From: Campylobacteraceae bacterium
Lineage (GTDB): Bacteria > Campylobacterota > Campylobacteria > Campylobacterales > Sulfurovaceae
DNA: 6,101 nt
Direction: 5' to 3'
Assembly (NCBI GenBank): GCA_027066355.1
Contig: JAMONW010000066.1
Span: 1-6,101 of the forward strand
Shown: one piece after another, positions 1 through 6,101 of the stretch
Position numbering within the stretch: position 1 is the first letter of the stretch
Layout: each line of letters opens with the position of its first letter
Translations under genes and position numbers: made by a program
Notes under the pieces: generated by a model
What the model was told of the DNA's origin: nothing
What the model saw: only the letters and a program-made list of their open reading frames with translations
Databases searched by the model: none

Positions 1-351
1 AGAAAATATTATAGTTTAGAGGATTTTAAAGTATTAACTAATTATATGTTAAATGAGTTTGAAAAAGGGGGAATAAAAATAGATAAAGTTGAATTTTGTC
101 CACATGCCCCTGAGCTTAATTGCAACTGTAGAAAACCAAAGTGTGGTATGGTTGAAAATATTTTAAAAGAGTTTAATATAAATTTAAAAAATTCATGGCT
201 AATAGGTGATAAACAAAGTGATATAGATTTAAGTAAAAATTGCAATATTAAAAATAGTATCGCTATAGGCAATAGAGATATTATTGGTGCTACTTATAGC
301 TTTAAAACTATTTTTGAAGCTTATAATTTTTTAAAATCCATTAAGCTTTAA
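1..351 (+). CDS. gmhB: D-glycero-D-manno-heptose 1,7-bisphosphate 7-phosphatase, C-terminal part (5' end outside window)
   Basis: The reading frame is open from base 1 and ends at TAA 349-351, so 116 C-terminal residues are visible; the family is usually about 175-190 long. The ATG at 46 lies inside the domain and is not the real start. The visible part begins with an RKYYSLEDF stretch, which matches the region before the zinc loop in GmhB proteins. It then shows the GmhB-type zinc site C-x-H-x5-C-x-C (Cys33, His35, Cys41, Cys43 of the visible part) followed by RKPK, and the HAD motif IV GDKQSD (Asp70, Asp74). Family knowledge: this cytoplasmic, Mg-dependent HAD phosphatase removes the 7-phosphate from heptose bisphosphate on the way to ADP-heptose for the lipopolysaccharide inner core. 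A histidinol-phosphatase-type relative is the main alternative, but the Cys/His loop and RKP motif favour GmhB. The gene runs convergently into the sugar transferase gene and overlaps its stop codon. Confidence 0.88.
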   Translation, partial: RKYYSLEDFKVLTNYMLNEFEKGGIKIDKVEFCPHAPELNCNCRKPKCGMVENILKEFNINLKNSWLIGDKQSDIDLSKNCNIKNSIAIGNRDIIGATYSFKTIFEAYNFLKSIKL

Positions 352-1673
352 TAAGCTCCATCTCTTTTTAAAACAACTTTAACAGTCTTAAAAAGTATTA
401 CAATATCTAACCACAATGACCAATTTAGGACATACCACTTATCTATTTTAACTCTAAAATCGTAATCTGTATCACTGCGTCCACTAACTTGCCAAAGCCC
501 TGTAATTCCTGGTTTTACCATTTTATAATATTGAGCGCCTTCTTTATAGTAGCTATCTATCTCTTCTTGAATAACTGGTCTTGGTCCTACAAAATTCATA
601 TGCCCAGCCATTACATTTAAAATTTGTGGTAACTCATCAAGTGAAGTTTTTCTTAAAAATTTTCCAACTTTTGTAACTCTTGGATCATCTTTTAATTTAA
701 AACACTTCTCCCACTCTTCTTTAATTTTGCAATCACTCTCTAAAAGCTTATCTAATCTCTCTTTTGCATCACAATACATACTTCTAAATTTAATAACTGG
801 TATAGCTTTGCCACCCTCTCCTACTCTGTAATGAATAAAAAATGGTGAGCCTTTTGATTCTAGCTTTATAGCAATAGTAATAATTATTAATAATGGAAGC
901 AATATAGGTAAAAAAAGCATAACTAGTGTATAGTTAAATATAGTTTGTAAAAGTCTTAAATACCAAACTTTTAGTCTATTTTTATAAACAATTAAGTTTG
1001 TTCTTGTATTTGATAGTTCATAAATTTGAGAATGTGTTAAGTCGTAATCATCTAAAATTGGTGTAAATATAACCTCTTTTCTTAGCTTTATCTCTTTTTC
1101 AATTAAATTTTTTAAATCTATTGGTTTATCACTTTTAGAATTTATAAAAATTGTTGAAAAATTATCATCTTCAGCCTTTATATAGCCTAGATAACTATTT
1201 CCATAAATCTCTTTTATTAAAAATGGGTCATCTCCATAAATTTTAGCCTTTTTATGCCAAATCTTTAAATTATAGAGTATTTTTTTTAGAGCTATTTTGG
1301 ATAATGGAACTAAAATAACCATAATTATAAAACTAATTCCAATAACTAATCTTGAGTAGTTTTCAATAGATTTAGTCATTGCTAAATATGCAAAAATTAA
1401 GATTGCAGATAGTGTTATTGCCTTTAAAATCAATCTAGTTTCATGCCAAAAATCATATCTTTGAGTATAAATTCCCTCATATGCAAATATAAAAATTACA
1501 ATTACATAGATTTGATAAAAGTTTATATATCTATCTATTGGAATATCATGCTCGGGTAAAAATCCTAATGTATTTCTTATATAAAATGCCAAATATAGAG
1601 ATATAGTAATAATTAAAATATCAACTAAAATAAATATAGCTTTGGATAAAAAATCTCTTATAGTATCTTGCAT
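348..1673 (-). CDS. wbaP: WbaP-like undecaprenyl-phosphate sugar-1-phosphate transferase
   Basis: This 441-residue membrane enzyme should move a sugar 1-phosphate from a UDP-sugar to undecaprenyl phosphate, the first step of a lipid-linked O-antigen, capsule or other surface glycan. About four hydrophobic segments lie near residues 11-31, 51-68, 85-105 and 106-125. A soluble middle region (about 141-235) resembles the degenerate nucleotide-binding-like domain of WbaP. A fifth hydrophobic stretch at 244-268 with internal prolines (LPILLPLL) fits the re-entrant helix. The C-terminal bacterial sugar transferase domain (PF02397 type) has KFRSM (295-299), DDPRVTKVGKFLRK (329-342), the catalytic Asp346-Glu347 pair in SLDELPQ, VGPRP (362-366) and KPGITGLWQVSGRS (387-400). 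Length is close to the roughly 475 of Salmonella WbaP. The start is ATG with only a weak GGGA-like ribosome site 5-6 bases upstream. The sugar (galactose, glucose or another) cannot be read from sequence; the symbol rests on family resemblance. Confidence 0.9.
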   Translation of the reverse strand: MQDTIRDFLSKAIFILVDILIITISLYLAFYIRNTLGFLPEHDIPIDRYINFYQIYVIVIFIFAYEGIYTQRYDFWHETRLILKAITLSAILIFAYLAMTKSIENYSRLVIGISFIIMVILVPLSKIALKKILYNLKIWHKKAKIYGDDPFLIKEIYGNSYLGYIKAEDDNFSTIFINSKSDKPIDLKNLIEKEIKLRKEVIFTPILDDYDLTHSQIYELSNTRTNLIVYKNRLKVWYLRLLQTIFNYTLVMLFLPILLPLLIIITIAIKLESKGSPFFIHYRVGEGGKAIPVIKFRSMYCDAKERLDKLLESDCKIKEEWEKCFKLKDDPRVTKVGKFLRKTSLDELPQILNVMAGHMNFVGPRPVIQEEIDSYYKEGAQYYKMVKPGITGLWQVSGRSDTDYDFRVKIDKWYVLNWSLWLDIVILFKTVKVVLKRDGAY

Positions 1674-1705
1674 AGATTCCCATTTTAATCGAAGTAAACA
1701 ATATA

Positions 1706-1711
1706 ATTATA
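1706..1711 (-). promoter_or_regulatory. Probable -10 element for the wbaP-like gene
   Basis: On the minus strand this reads TATAAT, a perfect sigma-70 consensus -10, within AT-rich sequence. It would place transcription start near 1698 and give a leader of about 25 bases before the ATG at 1673. There is no clear -35, which is common for housekeeping promoters in Campylobacterota. In DNA this AT-rich a chance match is possible. Confidence 0.5.
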
Positions 1712-1729
1712 TCCTAATTTTTTAAAATA

Positions 1730-1738
1730 TGATATACT
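1730..1738 (+). promoter_or_regulatory. Probable extended -10 promoter for the purine permease/phosphoribosyltransferase unit
   Basis: TGATATACT is an extended -10 (TGn plus TATACT), preceded by a T-rich run (1718-1723) instead of a clear -35, as is usual in Campylobacterota. Transcription would start near 1745, about 20 bases before the ATG at 1767. It sits back to back with the candidate minus-strand -10 at 1706-1711, so this 93-base gap appears to serve both directions. Confidence 0.5.
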
Positions 1739-1754
1739 ATATTACTAAAATATT

Positions 1755-1760
1755 AAGGAG
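1755..1760 (+). promoter_or_regulatory. Ribosome binding site of the broken permease gene
   Basis: AAGGAG lies six bases before the ATG at 1767, a near-ideal Shine-Dalgarno site. It matters because it fixes 1767 as the original start, in a frame different from the rest of the permease. The later ATG at 1820 has no ribosome site at proper spacing; the nearest AAGGAG (1789-1794) ends 25 bases before it. Confidence 0.75.
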
Positions 1761-1766
1761 AGGATA

Positions 1767-2107
1767 ATGTTTGGGTATTTTAAGCTAAAGGAGAGGAGTT
1801 AACAATAAAGCAAGAACTTATGGCGGGGTTTAGAACTTTTTTGACAATGATGTATATTGTTCCAGTAAATGGGTTTATACTCTCTGATGCTGGGCTTCCA
1901 ATAGGAACAGTGGTTACTGCAACAGCTGCGGCTGCATTTTTCTCTATTTTGTTAATGCCACTAACATTTTCAATTACAAATGGCTTAGCAGCTGCTTTTA
2001 TTGCATATACAGTTATAAAATTAGCAAGAGCTGAGTTTAAAGATTTGAATATTGGTATAATTACAATTGCACTAATTTCATTAATTGTATTTATAGTTCA
2101 TGGTTAG
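1767..2107 (+). pseudogene. Remnant of an NCS2-family purine (guanine/hypoxanthine-type) permease, frameshifted and internally deleted
   Basis: The original start at 1767 encodes MFGYFKLKERS and stops at TAA 1800-1802. The family sequence then resumes in another frame with TIKQELMAGFRTFLTMMYI (from about 1802), which matches the conserved N-terminus of NCS2 transporters. After SDAGLPIGTVVTATAAAA the protein jumps to a stretch typical of the C-terminus of these permeases (ILLMPLTFSITNGLAAAFIAY and onward) and ends normally at TAG 2105-2107. NCS2 purine permeases have about 430 residues; here roughly 110 codons remain, so some 300 or more central codons are missing, including the substrate-binding helices. 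The junction lies somewhere in 1916-1960 and kept the frame. An ORF from ATG 1820 would give a 95-residue protein with about three membrane segments, but it lacks a suitable ribosome site. It should not transport purines. It directly precedes a purine phosphoribosyltransferase gene, as expected for a salvage operon. Confidence 0.82.
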
Positions 2108-2110
2108 GAG
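2105..2110 (+). promoter_or_regulatory. Ribosome binding site for the phosphoribosyltransferase, overlapping the permease stop codon
   Basis: TAGGAG contains both the TAG stop of the permease remnant and an AGGAG Shine-Dalgarno core, six bases before the TTG at 2117. This spacing supports TTG as the true start and suggests that translation of the second gene was coupled to that of the first. Confidence 0.65.
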
Positions 2111-2116
2111 ATAATT

Positions 2117-2572
2117 TTGCAGAAATATTATTATGGATATGATGAGTTTTTAGGCGATGTTATAGCGCTTTCTAAAAAGATAGAAGAGTTTAAGCCAGAT
2201 ACACTTTTAGCAGTTGCTAGAGGTGGCTTAACTTTAGGGCATTTTATTGCCCAAGCGCTAGATACCAGACGCCTTTTTGCTCTAAATTCAATTCACTACA
2301 ACAAAGAGAAGAAGTTAGATACGCTAGAGATTTTTAATGTTCCTAATTTAAGTGAGGCAAAAAGAGTAGTTATTATTGATGATATAGTTGATAGTGGTGA
2401 AACCCTAAAGGGAGTAATTGAGCTTTTACAAAAAGAGTATCCAAATTGCGAGTTTAAGTTAGCTACAATTTTTTACAAACCAACTGCAATAATTGAAGCA
2501 GATTATAGAGCTAAAGAGGCTCATGAATGGATAGACTTTTTTTGGGAAGTTGACCCTATTGGGAGTTGCTAA
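2117..2572 (+). CDS. Purine phosphoribosyltransferase, Gpt-like (xanthine/guanine/hypoxanthine type)
   Basis: The 151-residue cytoplasmic enzyme is expected to join a purine base to PRPP, giving the 5'-mononucleotide and pyrophosphate. The type I phosphoribosyltransferase fold is shown by the ARGGL loop (34-38, pyrophosphate-binding) and the 13-residue PRPP motif VVIIDDIVDSGET (84-96) with the paired acidic residues Asp88-Asp89. Near the C-terminus EWIDFFWE (137-144) parallels the TWIEQPWD segment of E. coli Gpt, where Trp stacks on the purine; this is why I prefer a Gpt-like purine enzyme to uracil or orotate types. Length matches E. coli Gpt (152). The start is TTG with a good AGGAG site; no in-frame ATG precedes the ARGGL loop. 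It follows the purine permease remnant by nine bases, apparently in one operon. No disrupted motif is visible, so it looks functional although its partner permease is broken. The preferred base cannot be told. Confidence 0.85.
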   Translation: MQKYYYGYDEFLGDVIALSKKIEEFKPDTLLAVARGGLTLGHFIAQALDTRRLFALNSIHYNKEKKLDTLEIFNVPNLSEAKRVVIIDDIVDSGETLKGVIELLQKEYPNCEFKLATIFYKPTAIIEADYRAKEAHEWIDFFWEVDPIGSC

Positions 2573-2578
2573 GTAAAA

Positions 2579-2821
2579 CTAAAAAGCTATATAAACAATT
2601 GTAAAAAAGTGAAAAAACAAAATTAAAATAAATCCACTAATTGCATATATATACCATTTGTTATTTTTTGCTTTATTTACCTTGTAGATATACAATATTT
2701 GCAAAGTAGTTATAAATACCAAGTAGAGTAGATTTTTGGTATTTATAACATTTAAACTCATAAAAGGTATAGAAAGCAGAAAGAAAGAAGCCAAAATAGA
2801 GGCAAATCCCAAAAACTTCAT
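2579..2821 (-). CDS. Small membrane protein of unknown function (80 residues)
   Basis: I do not recognise a family. The 80-residue product is very hydrophobic, with segments at about 3-25, 31-47 and 57-79 separated by a short Asn-Thr-Lys stretch and by the polar, basic loop KVNKAKNNK (48-56). Three membrane passes are therefore likely and little is left outside the membrane. There is no cysteine or obvious catalytic motif. The start is supported by AAGGAT four bases before the ATG. The gene lies 20 bases downstream of the Aas-type fusion on the same strand with no terminator between, so it is probably the last gene of that operon. It ends six bases from the convergent phosphoribosyltransferase gene. 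A perfect 14-bp inverted repeat lies in the middle of the gene. It could act with the lysophospholipid system, but that is guilt by association only. Confidence 0.65.
   Translation of the reverse strand: MKFLGFASILASFFLLSIPFMSLNVINTKNLLYLVFITTLQILYIYKVNKAKNNKWYIYAISGFILILFFHFFTIVYIAF
2709..2749 (-). repeat. Perfect 14-bp inverted repeat with 13-base loop, inside the small membrane-protein gene
   Basis: The left arm GTTATAAATACCAA (2709-2722) is the exact reverse complement of TTGGTATTTATAAC (2736-2749). In the minus-strand transcript it forms a hairpin across the codons for VINTKNLLYLVFIT, starting about 70 bases after the start codon. It has no U run after it and few G-C pairs, so it is not a typical rho-independent terminator. 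Confidence 0.85.
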
Positions 2822-2825
2822 TTTA

Positions 2826-2831
2826 ATCCTT
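2826..2831 (-). promoter_or_regulatory. Ribosome binding site of the small membrane-protein gene
   Basis: On the minus strand AAGGAT lies four bases before the ATG (2821-2819). It is the main reason for accepting the 80-residue reading frame as a real gene and for choosing this start. Confidence 0.65.
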
Positions 2832-2841
2832 ACTCAAATTC

Positions 2842-5800
2842 TCAATTAGAAACAAGCTCTAAAGCCAGTTTTTTAAGACCTTTTAAATCGGTTTTTCCAC
2901 TTCCTAATTTTGGTATATCTTCTACAACAAAGTATAAGCTTGGCACAAATAGAGGGTTTATATTTAGCTCTTTTATTCTTAATTTTAAGTTATCTATATC
3001 AATTTCACCCTCTGCAAGTAGCACTATTTTTTCACCCTTTTTCTCATCTGGCACAGCTGAAATTGCTATACGCTCTTCATCACTTAATATTTTGCTTAAC
3101 TCATTCTCTACAAGCCCAAGGCTAACCATCTCTCCACCTATTTTTGCAAAGCGTGAGTATCTATCTACAATGCTCAAAAATCCATCTTCGTCCACATGCC
3201 CTTTATCGCCTGTAATATACCATCTAATACCATCAATCTCTATGGTTGCCTCTTTAGTTTTAAGCTCATCTTTTAGGTAGCCTTTCATTATTTGAGTTCC
3301 ACCAATTAGTATCATTCCATCTTCTCCTAAAGGCAACTCTTCAAAACTCTCAGGATCTGTAATTTTAAATGCCGTTCCAGGTAGTGGCAAACCAACTGTG
3401 CCAAATTTTGCCCCTTTATGAATTCTGTAATTATCATCTACCATTACAATATCTGGTAGATTTACTGCTGCAACAGGGGTTGTTTCTGTAAGCCCATAAC
3501 CTTCATAAATATCGTGTCCAAATTTTGTTTTAAAGCCCTCTTTTACCTTGCTATTTAGCTTCTCTGCACCTGCAACTACAAGGCGCAGACTCTTAAACAT
3601 TGCTGGGTGAATTTTTCTATTTCTAAGATATAATCCATAAAATGTTGATGTTCCAAACATAAATGTAGCTTGATATTTTGCACACATTTTAGCAACCCCA
3701 AGCCCATCTGTGGGGTCTGGATGTGCTGCTATTGGAATATCTTCTGTTAGAGGCAACAAAGATGTAACAGTTAATCCAAAGCTATGGAAAATTGGCAAAG
3801 TTGCCAAAATAACATCATCATCAGTTGGATTAACCAAAGTAATAGTCTGTTTTATATTGCCCATCATATTTTTATGTGTTAGCTCAATTCCTTTTGGTGT
3901 GCCTTCACTTCCACTACTAAATAAAATTGCAGCTGTATCATTAATATCAACTTTTTTAATATATAGTGCTTTAAGCGCAGATAGTGGCAATAGCTTAACT
4001 TGAAGAAGTGTTTTAATTGCTTCTGCTTTGCTAATGCTCTCTTTTATATCTTCTAAATAAATTACATTTACACCCTCTAAAATTGGTGTAATATCAAAGC
4101 CTTTTGCCTTTAGTTTAGTAATAAACTGTTTTGAACTAACAATAGTTTTAATATCTGCTAAATTTATGGCATGTTCTAAGCTATTTAAACCACTAGAGTA
4201 GTTTAAATTTACAATAGTTTTACCAAGGCTCAAAACTGCCATATTTGCTATTAAACCAGCCGCAGTTGCTGGTAGCACCAAGCCTATATTTTGCTCATCT
4301 TTAAGTAGAGGCTTTAGCTTTTTGTTAAATAGAAATACTGCTGTTGCAAAGCGTGTTTTACTAAGTTCTGCTCCTGTTGAATCAGCAACTGCTAAATTGT
4401 TTGGATTATCTTTTAAATTTTCTATCCAGCTATTTGCAATTGGGCTTAGCCGATTTGAATACTCTTGCCAAGCATTAATAGATAGCTCAAATACTGCTTT
4501 TTTAACCTCTTTAGCTGTTGAATTTTTATTTAACGCCTTGCCAAAACTAACTGAAATATCTTTGCGTTTAGAGTTTTTTAGCTTTTTAGATGCGTAAGAG
4601 AAGTTGTCTTCCCAAAGTCCTCTTAGGTAAAATGGAATTATTGCAACATCATCATTTGCCTCTTTTAGAGCCATCTCAAAGCCACTTTTAAAGTCATCTA
4701 AGTGTCCATTTCGGCTAATGTGTCCTTCTGGGAAAATTGCTACAACATATCCCTTATTTAAAGCATCTGTAACACTTTTTAAGGCATTTTTACCACCACG
4801 GCTTGAGATTGGAATAGCTTTTGCAAACTTTAAAATTGGTTTAAAATACCATTTATTGTAGTAGAGTCTATCTACCACAAAGCGAATTTTTCTAGGGTAT
4901 GCAATTTGCAAAATTGCCCAATCTAAAAATGAAACATGGTTTCCAAGAAGTAGTATTCCTTTTTGGCTCTCTAAATTTTCAATTCCATAAACCTCAACTT
5001 TATAGCGCATTCTAACTATCATTCTAATAATGTAACGAACTAACGATTGAGGCATAGTAACAAGCGTATAAAGCACCCCTAAAGATGCAACAAAAGCAGT
5101 TAAATTAAAAAGTGTTGTTGCACTAAAATTAAAATATCCAAAAATTGCTGTAATTATTAAAAATATAAACATTGCAATATTTTGCACAAAGTTATTACCT
5201 GCTAAAACTACTCCAAGCTCCTCTTTTGGGGTAAAAAATTGTATAAGTGAATTTAATGGCACAATTATTAACCCAGCAAAAAAGCCAAATGCAAAAATAT
5301 CAATACCTAGAAGAGTTGTGCTAACAAGCATTGGCAAAATAAATAGAGAAACTGCTACTCCAAGCGCTCCTAGAGGAATTATACCAATTTCTATAAAGTT
5401 TTTACTAACTCTTCCTGCAAAGAGTGAACCAAAAACCATACCTACGCCACTAAGAGTTAACAAACCTTGCGCAATAATAGTGTTTGTAATGCCAACTTTT
5501 GCCTTTAAATACTCTCCAAAAATTGCAACTACAACTTGCGAAATACCCCACAAAACACTTAAACCTACAATGCTCTCCCATACAATTTTGCTCTTAAAAA
5601 CATCATTTATATTTTGTTTTAAGTATGTTAAGTTAAAGTATAATTTTGGTTTAAAAATATCTCTTTTTATATTAGTTTTTGGCAAAGTTTTTTCCAATTT
5701 TATTGCTAATAAAAACTCTATTATACTAGCAACTACAAGCAAAAATCCAAGAGGTGCAATTGCCTTTAAAATTCCACTAGGATTGGTTGCACTATTATTT

Positions 5801-6101
5801 AAGATATTTTCAAAAAATATTGAGTATATCAAAGCTCCTAGCAAAATTGATACAATAGTAACGCTTTGCACAATTGCATTTGCAGAAGCTATATTTTTTG
5901 AACCAACCATCTCTTTGATAAGTCCATATTTTGCTGGTGCATAAATTGCACTTTGGGCCGCTAGAATAAATGTTAAAGCAAATGCCACCCAAAACCACCC
6001 CATATAGTAGCTAAAAGTAATCAAAAGGGTTATTAAAATTGCAAAAGCACTTGCCCACTTAATAACTAAAGTTTTTGGATATTTATCGCTTAAGTATCCA
6101 G
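2842..6101 (-). CDS. aas: Aas-type fusion: LplT-like MFS transporter + PlsC acyltransferase + acyl-ACP synthetase (5' end outside window)
   Basis: The frame stays open to the right edge. Codons at 6025-6099 continue the protein with GYLSDKYPK, an MFS motif-A-like loop, so the TTG at 6024 is not the start. At least 1085 residues are visible; I estimate that 40-80 are missing. Counting from the codon at 6024: residues 1-328 are an MFS transporter with the LplT-like APAKYGL (29-35). Residues 330-475 are a PlsC-type acyltransferase with NHVSFLD (362-368) and FPEGHISR (431-438). Residues 535-1060 are an AMP-forming synthetase with the P-loop SSGSEGTPKG (703-712), YGLTETTP (843-850), TGDKG (938-942), DRYSRFAKIGGEMVS (954-968) and a GSGKTD loop with the probable catalytic Lys1044. 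In E. coli LplT and Aas are separate proteins. LplT brings lysophospholipids across the inner membrane and Aas re-acylates them with acyl-ACP made at the expense of ATP. All key motifs look intact. It is followed by the small membrane-protein gene 20 bases downstream. Confidence 0.93.
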   Translation of the reverse strand, partial: GYLSDKYPKTLVIKWASAFAILITLLITFSYYMGWFWVAFALTFILAAQSAIYAPAKYGLIKEMVGSKNIASANAIVQSVTIVSILLGALIYSIFFENILNNSATNPSGILKAIAPLGFLLVVASIIEFLLAIKLEKTLPKTNIKRDIFKPKLYFNLTYLKQNINDVFKSKIVWESIVGLSVLWGISQVVVAIFGEYLKAKVGITNTIIAQGLLTLSGVGMVFGSLFAGRVSKNFIEIGIIPLGALGVAVSLFILPMLVSTTLLGIDIFAFGFFAGLIIVPLNSLIQFFTPKEELGVVLAGNNFVQNIAMFIFLIITAIFGYFNFSATTLFNLTAFVASLGVLYTLVTMPQSLVRYIIRMIVRMRYKVEVYGIENLESQKGILLLGNHVSFLDWAILQIAYPRKIRFVVDRLYYNKWYFKPILKFAKAIPISSRGGKNALKSVTDALNKGYVVAIFPEGHISRNGHLDDFKSGFEMALKEANDDVAIIPFYLRGLWEDNFSYASKKLKNSKRKDISVSFGKALNKNSTAKEVKKAVFELSINAWQEYSNRLSPIANSWIENLKDNPNNLAVADSTGAELSKTRFATAVFLFNKKLKPLLKDEQNIGLVLPATAAGLIANMAVLSLGKTIVNLNYSSGLNSLEHAINLADIKTIVSSKQFITKLKAKGFDITPILEGVNVIYLEDIKESISKAEAIKTLLQVKLLPLSALKALYIKKVDINDTAAILFSSGSEGTPKGIELTHKNMMGNIKQTITLVNPTDDDVILATLPIFHSFGLTVTSLLPLTEDIPIAAHPDPTDGLGVAKMCAKYQATFMFGTSTFYGLYLRNRKIHPAMFKSLRLVVAGAEKLNSKVKEGFKTKFGHDIYEGYGLTETTPVAAVNLPDIVMVDDNYRIHKGAKFGTVGLPLPGTAFKITDPESFEELPLGEDGMILIGGTQIMKGYLKDELKTKEATIEIDGIRWYITGDKGHVDEDGFLSIVDRYSRFAKIGGEMVSLGLVENELSKILSDEERIAISAVPDEKKGEKIVLLAEGEIDIDNLKLRIKELNINPLFVPSLYFVVEDIPKLGSGKTDLKGLKKLALELVSN

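Noticed and set aside
1051..1066. A 16-base direct repeat, TCTAAAATTGGTGTAA, also at 4076-4091.
   Set aside because: Both copies lie in coding sequence and encode the similar peptides FTPILD and ITPILE in the same frame. Coincidence under strong codon bias is the simplest reading.
1767..1802. An 11-residue leader peptide or programmed frameshift upstream of the 1820 ORF.
   Set aside because: The short peptide matches the family's own N-terminus and no slippery heptamer or downstream structure is evident. A simple frameshift plus the separate large deletion fits a decayed gene better.
2573..2620. A rho-independent terminator between the phosphoribosyltransferase gene and the convergent small gene.
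   Set aside because: The gap is six bases. Only AT-rich tracts and a short ACAATTGT palindrome are present, with no stable GC stem followed by a U run.
5318..5944. A 208-residue open frame on the plus strand opposite the transporter domain.
   Set aside because: It is antisense to an unmistakable MFS coding region, has no recognisable domain and shows no convincing ribosome site. It is a shadow of the real gene.
6022..6024. A TTG codon as the start of the Aas-type fusion.
   Set aside because: The frame continues upstream with a typical MFS motif-A loop (GYLSDKYPK) and hydrophobic helix residues, so this codon is internal and the real start is outside the window.

Overview
The window is AT-rich. 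Its codon choice (TTA, ATA, AAA and AGA are common), compact gene packing and gene content fit a member of the Campylobacterota (the former Epsilonproteobacteria). The strongest pointers are a single-chain lysophospholipid transporter/acyltransferase/acyl-ACP synthetase and a heptose-bisphosphatase next to a WbaP-type sugar transferase. I cannot name genus or species from the sequence alone.

Layout from left to right. (1) The 3' part of a D-glycero-D-manno-heptose 1,7-bisphosphate phosphatase gene (gmhB, + strand) enters from the left edge. (2) It meets, tail to tail, a complete WbaP-like polyprenyl-phosphate sugar-1-phosphate transferase gene (- strand); the two stop codons overlap within one TTAA. 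These two genes look like the edge of a lipopolysaccharide/surface-glycan region. (3) A 93-base divergent intergenic region (1674-1766) carries plausible promoters for both directions. (4) On the + strand follows a purine-salvage pair. It consists of a wrecked NCS2-family purine permease, with a good ribosome binding site and start but an early frameshift and a large in-frame internal deletion, and an apparently intact Gpt-like purine phosphoribosyltransferase starting with TTG. (5) Convergent to these, on the - strand, lies a probable two-gene operon. Its first gene is a very large Aas-type fusion (LplT-like MFS transporter, PlsC acyltransferase, AMP-forming acyl-ACP synthetase), whose 5' end runs off the right edge. 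The second gene, 20 bases downstream, encodes an 80-residue membrane protein of unknown function and contains a perfect 14-bp inverted repeat.

How the genes work together: gmhB and wbaP serve envelope glycan synthesis (heptose precursor; first lipid-linked sugar). The Aas fusion serves envelope phospholipid repair by lysophospholipid uptake and re-acylation. The phosphoribosyltransferase would trap imported purine bases as nucleotides, but the permease that should supply them is broken here. I see no RNA gene, CRISPR array, insertion sequence or convincing rho-independent terminator. I found no clearly new system; the most notable observations are the decayed permease upstream of an intact salvage enzyme and the long hairpin inside the small membrane-protein gene.
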